Origin: Turbatrix aceti
Taxonomy: Eukaryota; Nematoda; Chromadorea; Rhabditida; Panagrolaimidae
Direction: 5' to 3'
DNA length: 64,000 bases
Assembly: GCA_963969345.1 (NCBI GenBank)
Contig: OZ017767.1
Location: 11,414,471-11,478,470 of the forward strand
Made by a program: the position numbers and the translations under genes. Position 1 is the stretch's first letter. The number at the start of each line of letters is the position of its first letter. The notes beneath the pieces were generated by a model. The model was given only the letters and a program-made list of their open reading frames with translations. It was not told where the DNA came from and searched no databases. Positions 26,346 to 36,632 of this stretch are shown one piece after another.

Positions 26346-27635
26346 GACGACAACGACGGCCGTTTGTGTTGTGAATGAGCTTGACCCTCTTTTTTTCCAC
26401 TTCTTCCTTTTATTTCTATTTGGAGTATTTATATATCTCATCCCGGGACTTTCGTGACATGACGGGGGGGGGGCTTGTTCAGACAAGCAGGAAGGCTCTC
26501 TGGCAGCACTGTTTGACTTTTTGGATGCTTGTAGGGTCTGATGCCACTACTTTGAAATATTAATTCATTTATTAAATTTTTAGTAATAAAAAAAATTTTG
26601 AAATAAAAAAAAATCAAATTTTTGTTTTTAAATTTTTAATTGTGTAAATTTTTTGAAAAAAATTTTTGATGTGGAAATTAGTCTTTTCTTGCTACAGTAT
26701 TTATTTTTTGCTTTGAAATAACAAGATCTTATTTGTAGGTTGTAAAATAAATAGTAAATGAGATATTTTTTTTGCATTTTTACGTTCAATAAAAAAAATG
26801 GGAAAAAGATGATGTGAAAAAAAATTTAATTGAATATTTTTTTCATCATTGAGTTTTTTATGGGTTGCATTGCAACTTGTTGTTTATCTATTCTCATTGC
26901 GTGGGTTGTTTTTTATCGTTTATATTGACTAACTTCTTTTTACAATTTTTTTACCACTGTTCATGTCACCAAAATTGCACAATGCATTAATCTGTTTTTT
27001 TATCTCAAGTAGGAACTCTTAACTGAGACGTTTTTTTCTGACATTTTTGTTGTCAATGCATTAAAAAATGTCAACTTTGTTGAGCACGGGAATTTTTTCT
27101 TTTTATTAGTTAGACAGTTGTTTTTTTTGCATTTTGTCTGGATGTTCTAAAAATTACTTCCTACCACAATTTTTTTATTTGACAATTTTTGTTTCTTCCC
27201 GTCATTTTTTGAATATTTTTTTTGTTGTTGTTGACTTTGTCTGTCGCTTCCACCTGGCATTTCGATTTCTCAACAATGGCTGGCTGATCCGTTAGTTCGA
27301 ATAAAAAATTTTTTACATTATAAATTTTTTCCAGAGCAGAAAAAAATAACAAACCAGCTGGATCATTTTTTTCTCTCTGTTGTTTTTCTCTGTTGCTCAT
27401 GATAATTTTTTCTGGACAAATTTTTTTCACTGCGTGATAATTTTTTTTCGTTATTTTTATTTTAGTCGTGTTCGACAGGACGTGGTGTTTGTTGCGTGTA
27501 TTGCATGTGCATGTGGTTGTGTGTGTAATATTTAATTTTATTTTAGACAAACGACGACAATCAACCCGTCGTGTACCTGACTCATTCCCAACTTTCGTCT
27601 TTTCCTTTATTCCATCTGTTATCTTCCCTACAAAC

Positions 27636-30600
27636 ATGTCAAACGTATTCAGTCGACGTGGTCGTCGAAAATCTGACCCGGTTTGTTTTTTTTTCATTTA
27701 AAAAATAATTTTTGACCAGGGTCTAAAAATTCGTCAAAAAAATTTATTTGTTCAAAAATTACAAAAAAAATTATTTTGTACTTCAAGCGATTACAAATGA
27801 GCCAAAACGAGCCTAACTGGGCCATGAAATCATATTCGGTCCATTTAACTTTCTGTAAAATTTAAGATAAATTTATATTTCCACTTTTTTTAATTTCTCC
27901 ATTTCTTTGCACATTTTTTTGTGTCTCTTTCTTTTTTTTGTCTTTCTCTCTCTAAATTATTGCATTTACGATAGATACACAACTGACTGCACTGCTCAAA
28001 TGTGAAGATTTATTCTGTCTTGCGTGCACTTTTGATGAAAGAAAATAATGAAAAGAACTGAGGAGAATTTTTTTTTAAATACGACAACACGTGATTGTTC
28101 GTAAAAAAACCGTAAACCAGTTTTTTTAAATGACACGAAGGATGACAAAAAATAGATTTTTTTTTATTTTTTAAGTTTTTTAAAAAGAGGTCATTTGTTA
28201 CAAAAAAAATTCTGGATCGTAAATTAGATTTTTCTGGCACATTTTTTTGGGGGGCATGACAGATGTGTTAAAAATAGAAAAAAATAGTAGTCCGTTATTT
28301 TTTTTATGACGCGAACTTTTTTGATAAATAGTCGGAGGATAAAAAAATAATAATGAGTTTGGTCTTTCAAACAAGAAAATATTTAATTTCAGACCGAAAA
28401 AGAATATTTTTAATTTAATTTTGCATCCAGAAACATTTTTATTTTTTGATGTCTGCCCAAGAAACAGAAAAATTGAAATCAATCATGTATTCATTTTTTC
28501 GTAATTGATCTGATTACCTCGGAACAATTTCGGACAAAAAATTTTCTGTTGCACTTTTGTGACTTATTTACCAAACAAGTCACAAAAACCTTTCCCATCT
28601 GTCATCTCCTGAAAAAAAACTTGATTGTTGACAGTTATTTTTTTTGTTTACCCGCAAAACGTTTTTTAAAACAAAAAATATTTTGTTTTCAAAATGTTGC
28701 TTTTTTTGCAGTTGCCTTCACGGGTTCTCTATTTTAATTTTTTTGTGATAAAAAGTATGTGGTTTTTTTCTAAAAAAAGACGGAACCGCAATTATTAGTT
28801 TTCGTGCGTTTCCCGATTATAAATAGGAAAATTGCAGAGGAGAAGATGAAAAATTGTACATCTACGTTTTATGTCTGATTAATTAATCTACTTGACGAGA
28901 AAAAGAAAAATTGGGGAATAATACTAATCACAAATTCTCTTTTTCGTTTGCGTATAAAATATATTATTAAATTTGTATTGCTGGGTGTAAAAATTTTTTT
29001 TTACAAACACAAATACCAAAAAAAATATGGTCAAGCAGCATTTTTTACAATATTTTTTATGCTTTCAATAAATTCATTTGTGAAAAAAAAATTAGATGAA
29101 AAATAAGCCCATTAGACTTTTTTTCATTCCATAAATTTTTTTATGCATTTGGAAATAATTTTTGGTTGGCTAGGATTATTGAATTCAATTTTTTTTCTTC
29201 CTTTTTTCTTTTCAATTTGTTTTCCTGTTCCCGAAACAGAAATTCAGACAGACTCGACGGCAGCCACGCACAGGGTTTGATAAATAAATGCATGAAAAAA
29301 ATTTTATTACGAATATTTATTGGAATGGACAAATTTTTATGGTAGGGAAATGCCAATCAAAAATCTATTTTTTAATTTTGCTAAAAATTTATTAGGCTAC
29401 TTTTTTTGTGAGAATTATTTTTTCTTTCATTTGAAAACAAAAAATTGTTGTGTAATGTAGTTGAAAGGGAGGGATGCAGCAAAATCCGGGTTTGAGAGAG
29501 CCGACAAAAGGAGAAATTTAAAAAAGAGGCGAACACTTGCAACGGAGCTGAGGCGACTGCTATGCTAATAAATTTTTTTGATGCTTTTGTTGTTGCTCAG
29601 GGAGTTTCCCAAATGTCAACAAAAAAATTTACGATACACAAATATTTTTTCAAACGAAAAAAAAATTCGACGAAAATTTTTACGATTTTGTCGTATTAAA
29701 AAAAATATGGAAAAAAATTAAAAAATTAAAAAAAAAATTTTGCAGATCTGGAACAACTTCATCGACGGTCGTGCAAATGGCGTCGAGGAAATCACGTGTC
29801 GCCGATGCTCGTTTAAAGTCGTCGCTCGTCACACGGCTTTCCTGAAGAGTCACATGCGAAAACGCCACCCGGAGGTGCCAATCGAAGAAACCCCGCCTCG
29901 AGCAATTCGTTCGGCTTTTGATCATGCCAACTTTGAGTCCAACGGTCTCCTGCTGAGTCAAAACGGTGGCAGCACTGCAATGAATGGGTATTCCACTACT
30001 TCGACTGCTATCTCCCGGATCATGGATGAAATCAGCAAAAAAGGCAGTGCTCGGGTCGATCAGAATGAAATCATTCGGTTGCTGACTACCATTGGATCGG
30101 GTGGTGGTAGTAGCGGCGCAAGTGGAGGATCGTCGGCGCTTTCTACGGGTTTGAATACCGATAGCGCAACGACTTCGCCTACGGCTACTGCTTCTGTAAC
30201 GCCTATTGTTAATGGGCATTTGAGTAGGTTTTTTTTAAGAATTTGTTAAACTAAGATTTCAATAAATTTTTTTATTTAAAAATTTTAATTTCAGAAATAT
30301 TTTTGATATTGAAATAATATTAATTTATTTTATTCAAAATTGAAATTTAAGAATTTTACAAAATTAAGTACTTAATAAAAAACGTTTTCACAAAATTTAG
30401 CCCAATATTTTTTTTCACAAAATTTTTAAATCATTTTTAATTTGAAATAAAAAAAATTGAACTGAATTTGTATCCATTTTTTTCGAAATTGAAATTTATT
30501 CAAATTTTGATTTTTACAACCTTTGTTTATTTTTTTATTCAAATTTGTTTTTTTTTTTATTTAAATATTTTTTTTCAGATTCTGTCCTCCACAACGCACT

Positions 30601-31522
30601 CCATCCTCCGTCGAACCAGAACTACCTCCCACCCTCAGAATTTACCTCCGGCTCCGCCGTCTACATCAAGCCTGACCCCTGCCCGCCCTCCCCCTCTTCT
30701 CAGACATCGTGGCACCTCGTCGGCATCTACTCCACCGATTCCGATCTCGAGACCGCGATCCAGAACATCAAGGTATCCCCTGTGGTTCAGGGGGGATCCG
30801 ACGAAGAGCGTGCGTCTCCGTCCATCGCCGGCTCCAAGACGTCCTACAGGTGCTCGCACGCCTCCGACGAAGGCCATTCCTGTTCCTACGCTGCCTGCTC
30901 GATTCGCAGCGACACGGACAACGGCATTCGGCTTTATAGGAACTCTGAAGGGTGTCCGATGGCTGCTGAAAAAGACGAGAATGGAAAAACGCTGAATGGA
31001 TCCGAAGAGGAGCAGGATAAGAGATTTGTGACCGTCGACGGCGTCAGAATCAAGACCGAGCTTGAACCAATCATTGAAGAAGAATCCACTCCACCGGAAT
31101 CCACGACCCCGACCGAGACCCCGAATCAGACCCCGCTGGATGGACCGGCCACCGCGTGTCTGGTTCTTCCAGACAATTTGTTGAACGTCCTCCACACGGC
31201 TGCTGCCTCGGTCAACGGCGCCTGGAATGGCAATGGAGTGTTCAACCTGTCTTCGGGCCAGTGCATCTCTGGTCTGCTCCAGATCGCGTCCGAGCAGTCC
31301 CTCGTTTTCATGTTTGATGCAAAAGTTGGAGAATACAGCCTGACCAACCAAATCGTCGACAAGGCCATCGTATTCGTCGACAACGGACCCCAGGTCATCG
31401 TTCGGGACGTCGTCAACAAATCCATCGTCAATTCCGAAATCTGGGTCAAATCCGATTGGTCACAATTTGTCTGGGCAATTCGTGGCAAGTGTTCGTCACT
31501 TTTTGGTTCGGTCGCTCGATGA
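27636..31522 (+). CDS. BED-type zinc-finger protein, probable DNA-binding regulator
   Basis: Three coding exons: 27636-27680, 29746-30223 and 30579-31522, giving 488 aa. The N-terminus is basic (SRRGRRKSDP) and runs into a BED finger at about 16-62: the aromatic W-x-x-F start, then C-R-R-C followed by H-x4-H in SHMRKRH. BED fingers bind DNA in chromatin regulators and transposase-derived factors. The middle is Ser/Thr/Gly-rich. A Cys-containing stretch (SYRCSH ... CSYAACSIRSD ... GIRLYRNS) recalls transposase-associated zinc ribbons, but weakly. VRIKTELE and YIKPDP fit psi-K-x-E/D-like SUMO sites. The C-terminal 120 residues are well conserved in codon style but unassigned. A splice acceptor lies at 27544-27546, 89 bp before the ATG. 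Intron 1 is 2.07 kb, which is unusually long here. AATAAA lies at 31863. Confidence 0.82.
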
Positions 31523-32134
31523 AGAAGACGAAAGATGCATTCTTGGTGCTTCACTTTTTTGGTCTCTACACACTCTCCCGTCTGCCTACCTTCCTACCCA
31601 CCTGCCTTTCAACCTGCATAGCTCCAGATCCAGATCCAGTAGACAATGATGATGATGATCTACACAGTGTGCTACACATTTTTTTGGTCATACTGATTCC
31701 TTTGGTTATTTTTTGTCTTGCGAAGAATTTTTTTGTTGTGCCTATTGCGTGTTTCAATGAGCCAGTCATTCATTCATTCGTTCATTACTACAGTCCGTTC
31801 GTTTATTTGCCTTCCAGCAATCTCGTTTTTGTTATCCTTATATTTTTTGAAACAGGATATTAATAAATTGTTGAAATAACATTCTGTCTGGCTTACAAAT
31901 GGATGCTTTGGTTTTCTGTACGTTGCTTGAGCGTTGAAATATTTTGGGTTTAAACTTAAATTTTTTTTAAATTTAGTTTATTTTTATTTTAATTAATTTT
32001 TTTAATTTTTTTATAAATTTTTTTAATTTTATAGTTTTTCTAATTTAAAAAAATCAAAATTTTTTTACAACGTGTTTTTTTTACAATATAAAAAAATTGG
32101 TTCCCCAAAATACCATCCCAATTTTGCAGATTCC
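31523..32134. other. 3' flank of BED gene and upstream of UGT
   Basis: It contains the BED-gene 3' UTR with a poly(A) signal at about 31863, then AT-rich DNA up to the acceptor TTTTGCAG at about 32122-32129, just before the UGT start. That acceptor suggests trans-splicing. No other gene is seen. Confidence 0.6.
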
Positions 32135-32173
32135 ATGACAACATGTTTTGCACTTGGTCACATTTTTTACTGA
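32135..32173 (+). promoter_or_regulatory. Overlapping upstream ORF before the UGT start
   Basis: The first ATG after the acceptor opens a 12-codon frame that stops at TGA 32171-32173, so it overlaps the true UGT start (32143) in another frame. If translated, it would reduce UGT initiation. Confidence 0.5.
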
Positions 32174-34425
32174 TCTCATCCCTATCCCTGCTACCGGTAG
32201 CCTTCCCGCAAGAAACCCCTCAACTCCCGAATACCGATCTCTTTCTTTTCACACACGCGGTAGCCCCGAGCCACTTGACCCTTGTCTTTGACGTCGCAGA
32301 AGCGCATTCCAACCGCGGCGATGTCTACGACATCCGATGGCCTGCCGTGCAAGCTGTGGCAGACCACCCCCTCCGCGAAGGCTTCAAAGCCATCTTCTAC
32401 GACACTGCTCTGACCCAGGCGGAACGCATGAAACGGGTCATCGACTCTTCGGCTATGGACCGATCTGGAAGCAACATGGCCATGTTCGAAATGCTCTTTT
32501 CTGCACTGGGGATTTTGCTAAAACCCTGCGAGCACCTGGACGACGTTCTGGCTAAGATAAATTCTCGTCGGCACACGGCATCTGTCAACTTGTCTATTTC
32601 GGATGTCTTCAGCGTTCACTGCTCTGTAGCCATTGCTCGGGCTCTCAATTCACCGGTTGTCTTCGTGTCACCTGTCGTGGAACCGTCATCAACCCAGGCA
32701 CTCACAGCGGGTCCATTGTTGCCGTCCTACGTAGTTTCAGTGATGCAAGCCACGCCTCCGATCATGAATTTTCTTCAAAGATCGGGAAATGTCCTTGCTC
32801 ATGGATTGTTTAGGATGTTTTTTTTGCAACTCCCATTGGCGTCTTTGTGGTTTGGGGACAAGAGACCCTACTACGATATGCCAGGTGAGAGCGTGGTTTT
32901 GGTAAACAATCATCGGTTTTTGGATTTTCCGTCGCCGAGGACTAATGCGCATATTGATATTGGGCATCGTGAAATGACCAGTTTTTTGCTGGAACAGGTA
33001 AGGGAAACAATAACAAAATATAATACTAAAAAATTACTAAGCAAATTTAAATGAAATTTATAAAATATTTTTTATTACAATTACAAATTATTATTATTTA
33101 TTTATTTATTTATTTCACCATTACTCAGTGGTTAGTTATCATTAGACCAGATGTTAGGAGGCACAAATGATGTCCACGTAGGTGTAAATGTAAATTATTA
33201 TTAATTAATTATTAATTAATTAATTAATTAATTCACAAAATAAATAAATAAATTAATTAATTTAGTTAATTGATAAATTAATAAATTATTTTATTAATTA
33301 ACCATTTTTACAATATAAAATTAAATAAAGAATTGATAAATTAATAAATTATTTTATTAATTAACCATTTTTACAATATAAAATTAAATAAAGAATTGAT
33401 TAATTAATTATTGAAGTAAAAAAAGTTTTGAGTAAATAACTTTTTTTTCATCACACTCAAATTCGTAAAGCCCCATCACCTGACCAAAATCATATTTAGT
33501 ACTTAAATTTATTTTACAGCAAATATCAGATTTCACTGATCGTTATGACCACATCGTAATACTATCAATGAGCACGTATTCCAACGATGGAGTCTTTCCC
33601 CCACCACTCCAAAAAATCTTTTTCTCCGCATTTCGCAGGCTGTCGCGTGTTGGGTTCATTTGGCGTCTAAAATTAGCGTCCCCCAACGCTCTGGATGTCT
33701 CGTCGCCCAACGTTCTCCTCGTCAACACCATTGATCAGACAACGCTCCTGGGTATGTCTCACAGGTGTTTACCCGCGCATTTTCCTTGATTGGGAGGCAG
33801 CGTGATCGTTCTTTCACGCTTCATTAGTTTGTCCGTGTGTCTCTTTTTTTGGGAAGGTGTTTGTCCGTGTGTGTTCTAAAAAAAGAAACCAACACGTTGT
33901 TACCATGATGTTTTTTGTTTGTTCCTTCTTTGGTTGTTTTGTGATCGTTGTCGTTTTTTAGGTCATCCGAAGACAAAAGTACTCATTAGCCATTGTGGAC
34001 AAAACAGCGTTCTGGAAGCTTTTGCTGCTGGGGTCCCAATCCTGGGCATTCCGACGAGTGGTGATCAATTCCCGAACGCTGAGAGAATTAAGCTTCTGGA
34101 AACAGGCATTATCCTAAATCTCCGCGACCTGGATGCCCAAGATGTGACCACTGCACTGTCCAAGCTTCTCCCTGACCCGCAAACATCAACTTATGCCTTG
34201 AACGCACAAAAAGTGAAATCCATGCTTGAAATGGATAAGCAATTGGTCGGAGGACAAAAACCATTCCTGAAACATGCAGTTGCCTGGTCCCAAAAAGTTA
34301 CCACCGAAAAAAAGCTACTCAAAACCTTCGTTCTGCCAAAAAGTACTCTGCTCACCTACGCCGAGTACTTTTACCTCGACCATGCCATCACGATCCTGCT
34401 ACTGACGTGTCTATTTTTAGTATAA
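32143..34425 (+). CDS. UDP-glycosyltransferase (GT1 family, UGT)
   Basis: Three exons: 32143-32997, 33520-33751 and 33962-34425, giving 516 aa, close to the usual 500-530. UGTs transfer a sugar from a UDP-sugar to small lipophilic acceptors in the ER lumen. A hydrophobic signal peptide (about 1-21) is followed by the acceptor half, where Ser43-His44 in VAPSHL sits where the catalytic His is expected. The donor half has DFPSPRTNAHIDIGH, then NVLLVN and the UGT signature HPKTKVLISHCGQNSVLEA (364-382), with GVPILGIPTSGDQFPNAERI after it. The protein ends in a hydrophobic anchor (ITILLLTCLFLV) but lacks the usual cytosolic dilysine ER-retrieval tail. Poly(A) signal at 34782. Nematodes have many UGTs, so no specific symbol is given. 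Confidence 0.93.
33271..33396 (+). repeat. 63-bp tandem duplication in UGT intron 1
   Basis: Two consecutive, nearly identical 63-bp units beginning TGATAAATTAATAAATTATT inside intron 32998-33519. The intron also holds AATTAATT runs. Confidence 0.85.
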
Positions 34426-35365
34426 GTTTGGTGTATGTTGCATGTTTGATCAACACAGCCATAAATCTGTTTCCCACACACATGATGCGGTGAGAGTACT
34501 TTTCTCTTGGAAAATGACGAATGAAGGCAACAAAAATGGTAGTCAGACAGACAGGTACCAGAGTACGTTCTGTGGTGGTCTTGTTTGACACAAAAGTTGT
34601 TTGTTTAGAAAAATGGACAGGGGCCAAGATCATATTGGATCTTATCGAGTGCGTTGCTTCTGAAATTATTGTCCCAAGATTTAAAACCGCGAACCGTTTG
34701 TTACTTGGCTTGATTTTTCAAAACATACTAATTATTAAAAAAAATTAGTTCATCGTATTTTTTACACTAGAAATGAAATGCAATAAAAATCATAGTTTAA
34801 ATTTTTTTTTAAATGAAAAAAAATGTTTGCCTGCATTTTGTAAATGAAGGCCTGAGTGCGCCTCACTATGACGAAGTGATGTCACATTTATTAAAAATAT
34901 CATTATTTTGATTATGTTGTGTCCAAAAATACACCCTTGTCGGTATACGCACCTTCCTGTGAACATGACCTTTTTATGCATACGGACTTCTAGTGTTCAA
35001 TATTGGGTGCGAATTTTACACATCGCTTTCTGCGTCCATGTAAAGTGTGTCATTTATTGCCATCAATATTCGAAATCCACAATCGAAATTTAAATTCAAA
35101 CCTGATTTTACCATTTTTCATTTTTCCATATACATATTTATATCCTATTCGAAAATCTCGATCACGTTTACCGATGACGCACATTCCCAGTTGTCGACTA
35201 CCACGACTAATGCAGGTAATGTGTCAAATGACCAGCACCATCTAGAAAATAGTCGAAGAATTATTGAACATGTGGTGGGAATGCGCAGCGGCAAAACAGG
35301 TCATCCGTCGATTCGCCGCTCCGGCTGCGGCAAGTCTAAAGACGCCTTCGACTCTGCTGACTGAG
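34426..35365. other. UGT 3' UTR and upstream region of the first peptide gene
   Basis: It holds the UGT 3' UTR with AATAAA at 34782. A stretch at about 35150-35350 has exon-like base composition but no recognisable product; it precedes a TATA box, so it is more likely promoter DNA. Confidence 0.5.
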
Positions 35366-35373
35366 TATAAATA
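35366..35373 (+). promoter_or_regulatory. TATA box of the Met/Gly/Pro-rich peptide gene
   Basis: TATAAATA within CTGACTGAGTATAAATA, 36 bp before the ATG at 35409. The same TGACNNAGTATAAAT context precedes the peptide gene at 52530. Confidence 0.75.
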
Positions 35374-35408
35374 CGAATTATCCAGTCTTCGCATCCAACA
35401 TTGTTGCC

Positions 35409-35702
35409 ATGCAGTCTGTACTCCGCATTTTCTTGCTACTTTCTCTGTTTTTGTTTACCACTGGTCAGCTCATGATCGGCGTCGGACGACCCTTTGGTGG
35501 CTATGGTATGGGTCCTCGGGGCTTTGGTATGGGTTATGGACCCGGCATGGGATTCATGCCACCACCACCACCCCCACCGCCGCCGTTTGGCTTTTACGGT
35601 CCGCCACCACCTCCGATGGGTTACTACCCTGGTATGTACTACGGTAAGCCAAAGATGTTTTTACCCTTGTTAAAGATTGATAACTGTGATTTTCTAGGCT
35701 GA
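35409..35702 (+). CDS. Small secreted Gly/Met/Tyr/Pro-rich peptide
   Basis: Two exons: 35409-35643 and 35698-35702, giving 79 aa. The signal peptide (SVLRIFLLLSLFLFTTGQ) is followed by a Gly-Tyr-Gly-Met repeat region and then PPPPPPPPP and PPPPP blocks with Phe-Tyr-Gly. It ends GMYYG. The phase-1 intron joins G to GC-TGA, so the last exon adds only the second and third bases of Gly and the stop. Exon phase, size, TATA box and Gln after the signal resemble the T-W-D/E peptide family in this region, but the conserved tail is absent. It may be an extracellular-matrix, cuticle or antimicrobial peptide; no known family is recognised. Confidence 0.75.
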   Translation: MQSVLRIFLLLSLFLFTTGQLMIGVGRPFGGYGMGPRGFGMGYGPGMGFMPPPPPPPPPFGFYGPPPPPMGYYPGMYYGKPKMFLPLLKIDNCDFLG

Positions 35703-36196
35703 TCGTCATTTTTGCACTAACATGTGGTTTGGCTTCTCCAACTTGGTTCAACTACTATTTATTATCTACACTGCGATGGGGATGTCTTCCTCGCACTGAT
35801 TGTTATTATTTTTTTTCCGTCAACATCTACCATGCTGCCTTTTTTCCCAGCTGTGTACATTCTATTTTTTTTACACATAATAGTAAATTATCGGGTATAA
35901 TGATTTATTGCTTATTTCATTCGAAGGTACATACAACGAAAGAACAAAAATTATGAGAGACCGTAACATTTTGTTTATCATGAACGTACTAGCTCGGAGA
36001 AATGTGGCATTCAGGACAGAATGCTAACATTTATATATCTGGGTAGTTTGATGAGATATGTATGTATGTATAAGATATCCAGGCTGATTAGGCGCTGTCA
36101 GGGTTTGTCTGCTTTCGATGTAGGACCAGTTTGGACAACACGGTGCCATTGGATGTTTTGTATGACTTGTTATAGCCTTACAGTATGGTATGCTGC
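35703..36196. other. Intergenic region between convergent peptide genes
   Basis: 3' flanks of two convergent small genes. No further gene is seen. Confidence 0.55.
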
Positions 36197-36534
36197 TTAA
36201 ATGATATGGTTTACGATATTGCGATCCCAAGCTGAAAAGAAAGGAATGATTATTATTTTTTGTTCACCTCTTGACTTTTGGAATGTGGCCCAAAACCGGT
36301 GCAACACTGGTAGAATTGTTTGTTTACCTGTCACACCTGTTTTGCCATGCTGCTTTAAAAAAACTTACTGGCTCCTCCGGTAGCGACGGGGTTACCCGAG
36401 ATGTAAAATCCGGTGCCAGGGATAATGTAATTGCCAGCCAGACCCCAAGGATAGAAGATCTGTGATTCCACACTGACCAGCAGTGTGGCAACGATGAGAA
36501 GAAGCAATACAAACGATGATTTGAAGCCGAACAT
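36197..36534 (-). CDS. Small secreted peptide, T-W-D tail family (member A)
   Basis: Two exons: 36534-36369 and 36231-36197, giving 66 aa. A strong signal peptide ends near VESQ (about residue 25). The mature part IFYPWGLAGNYIIPGTGFY is Gly/Pro/aromatic and is followed by SGNPVATGGA. After a phase-1 intron the small last exon encodes the tail TWDRNIVNHII. Exon 1 is 166 bp, exactly the same length as in the gene at 41298-41733, and the mature region is about 75% identical, so the two are recent duplicates. No cysteines or dibasic sites occur. Function is unknown; a secreted structural or antimicrobial role is only a guess. Confidence 0.82.
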
Positions 36535-36624
36535 TTTTTAAGAACAACTGTTATGTGATAAGTGTTTGGATGTGAAAATGATGCAAAAGCCGAAGTTGAT
36601 GATTATATTGCCCTACTCCAAGGG

Positions 36625-36632
36625 TTTATATA
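36625..36632 (-). promoter_or_regulatory. TATA box of peptide gene A
   Basis: Minus-strand TATATAAA within GATCAGTATATAAACCC, about 91 bp upstream of the ATG. Confidence 0.75.

Larger units (their letters stand above)
21920..27546. other. Long region between RFC1 and the BED gene
   Basis: The left edge holds the RFC1 promoter and 5' UTR. No exon is supported inside. A TTATATAC element near 23550 is followed within about 80 bases by a GC-richer stretch. Further GC-richer blocks occur at about 24650-24960 and 25380-25540. These could be upstream promoters or non-coding first exons of the BED gene, but this is inference only. Poly-T and poly-A tracts dominate the rest. Confidence 0.5.
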
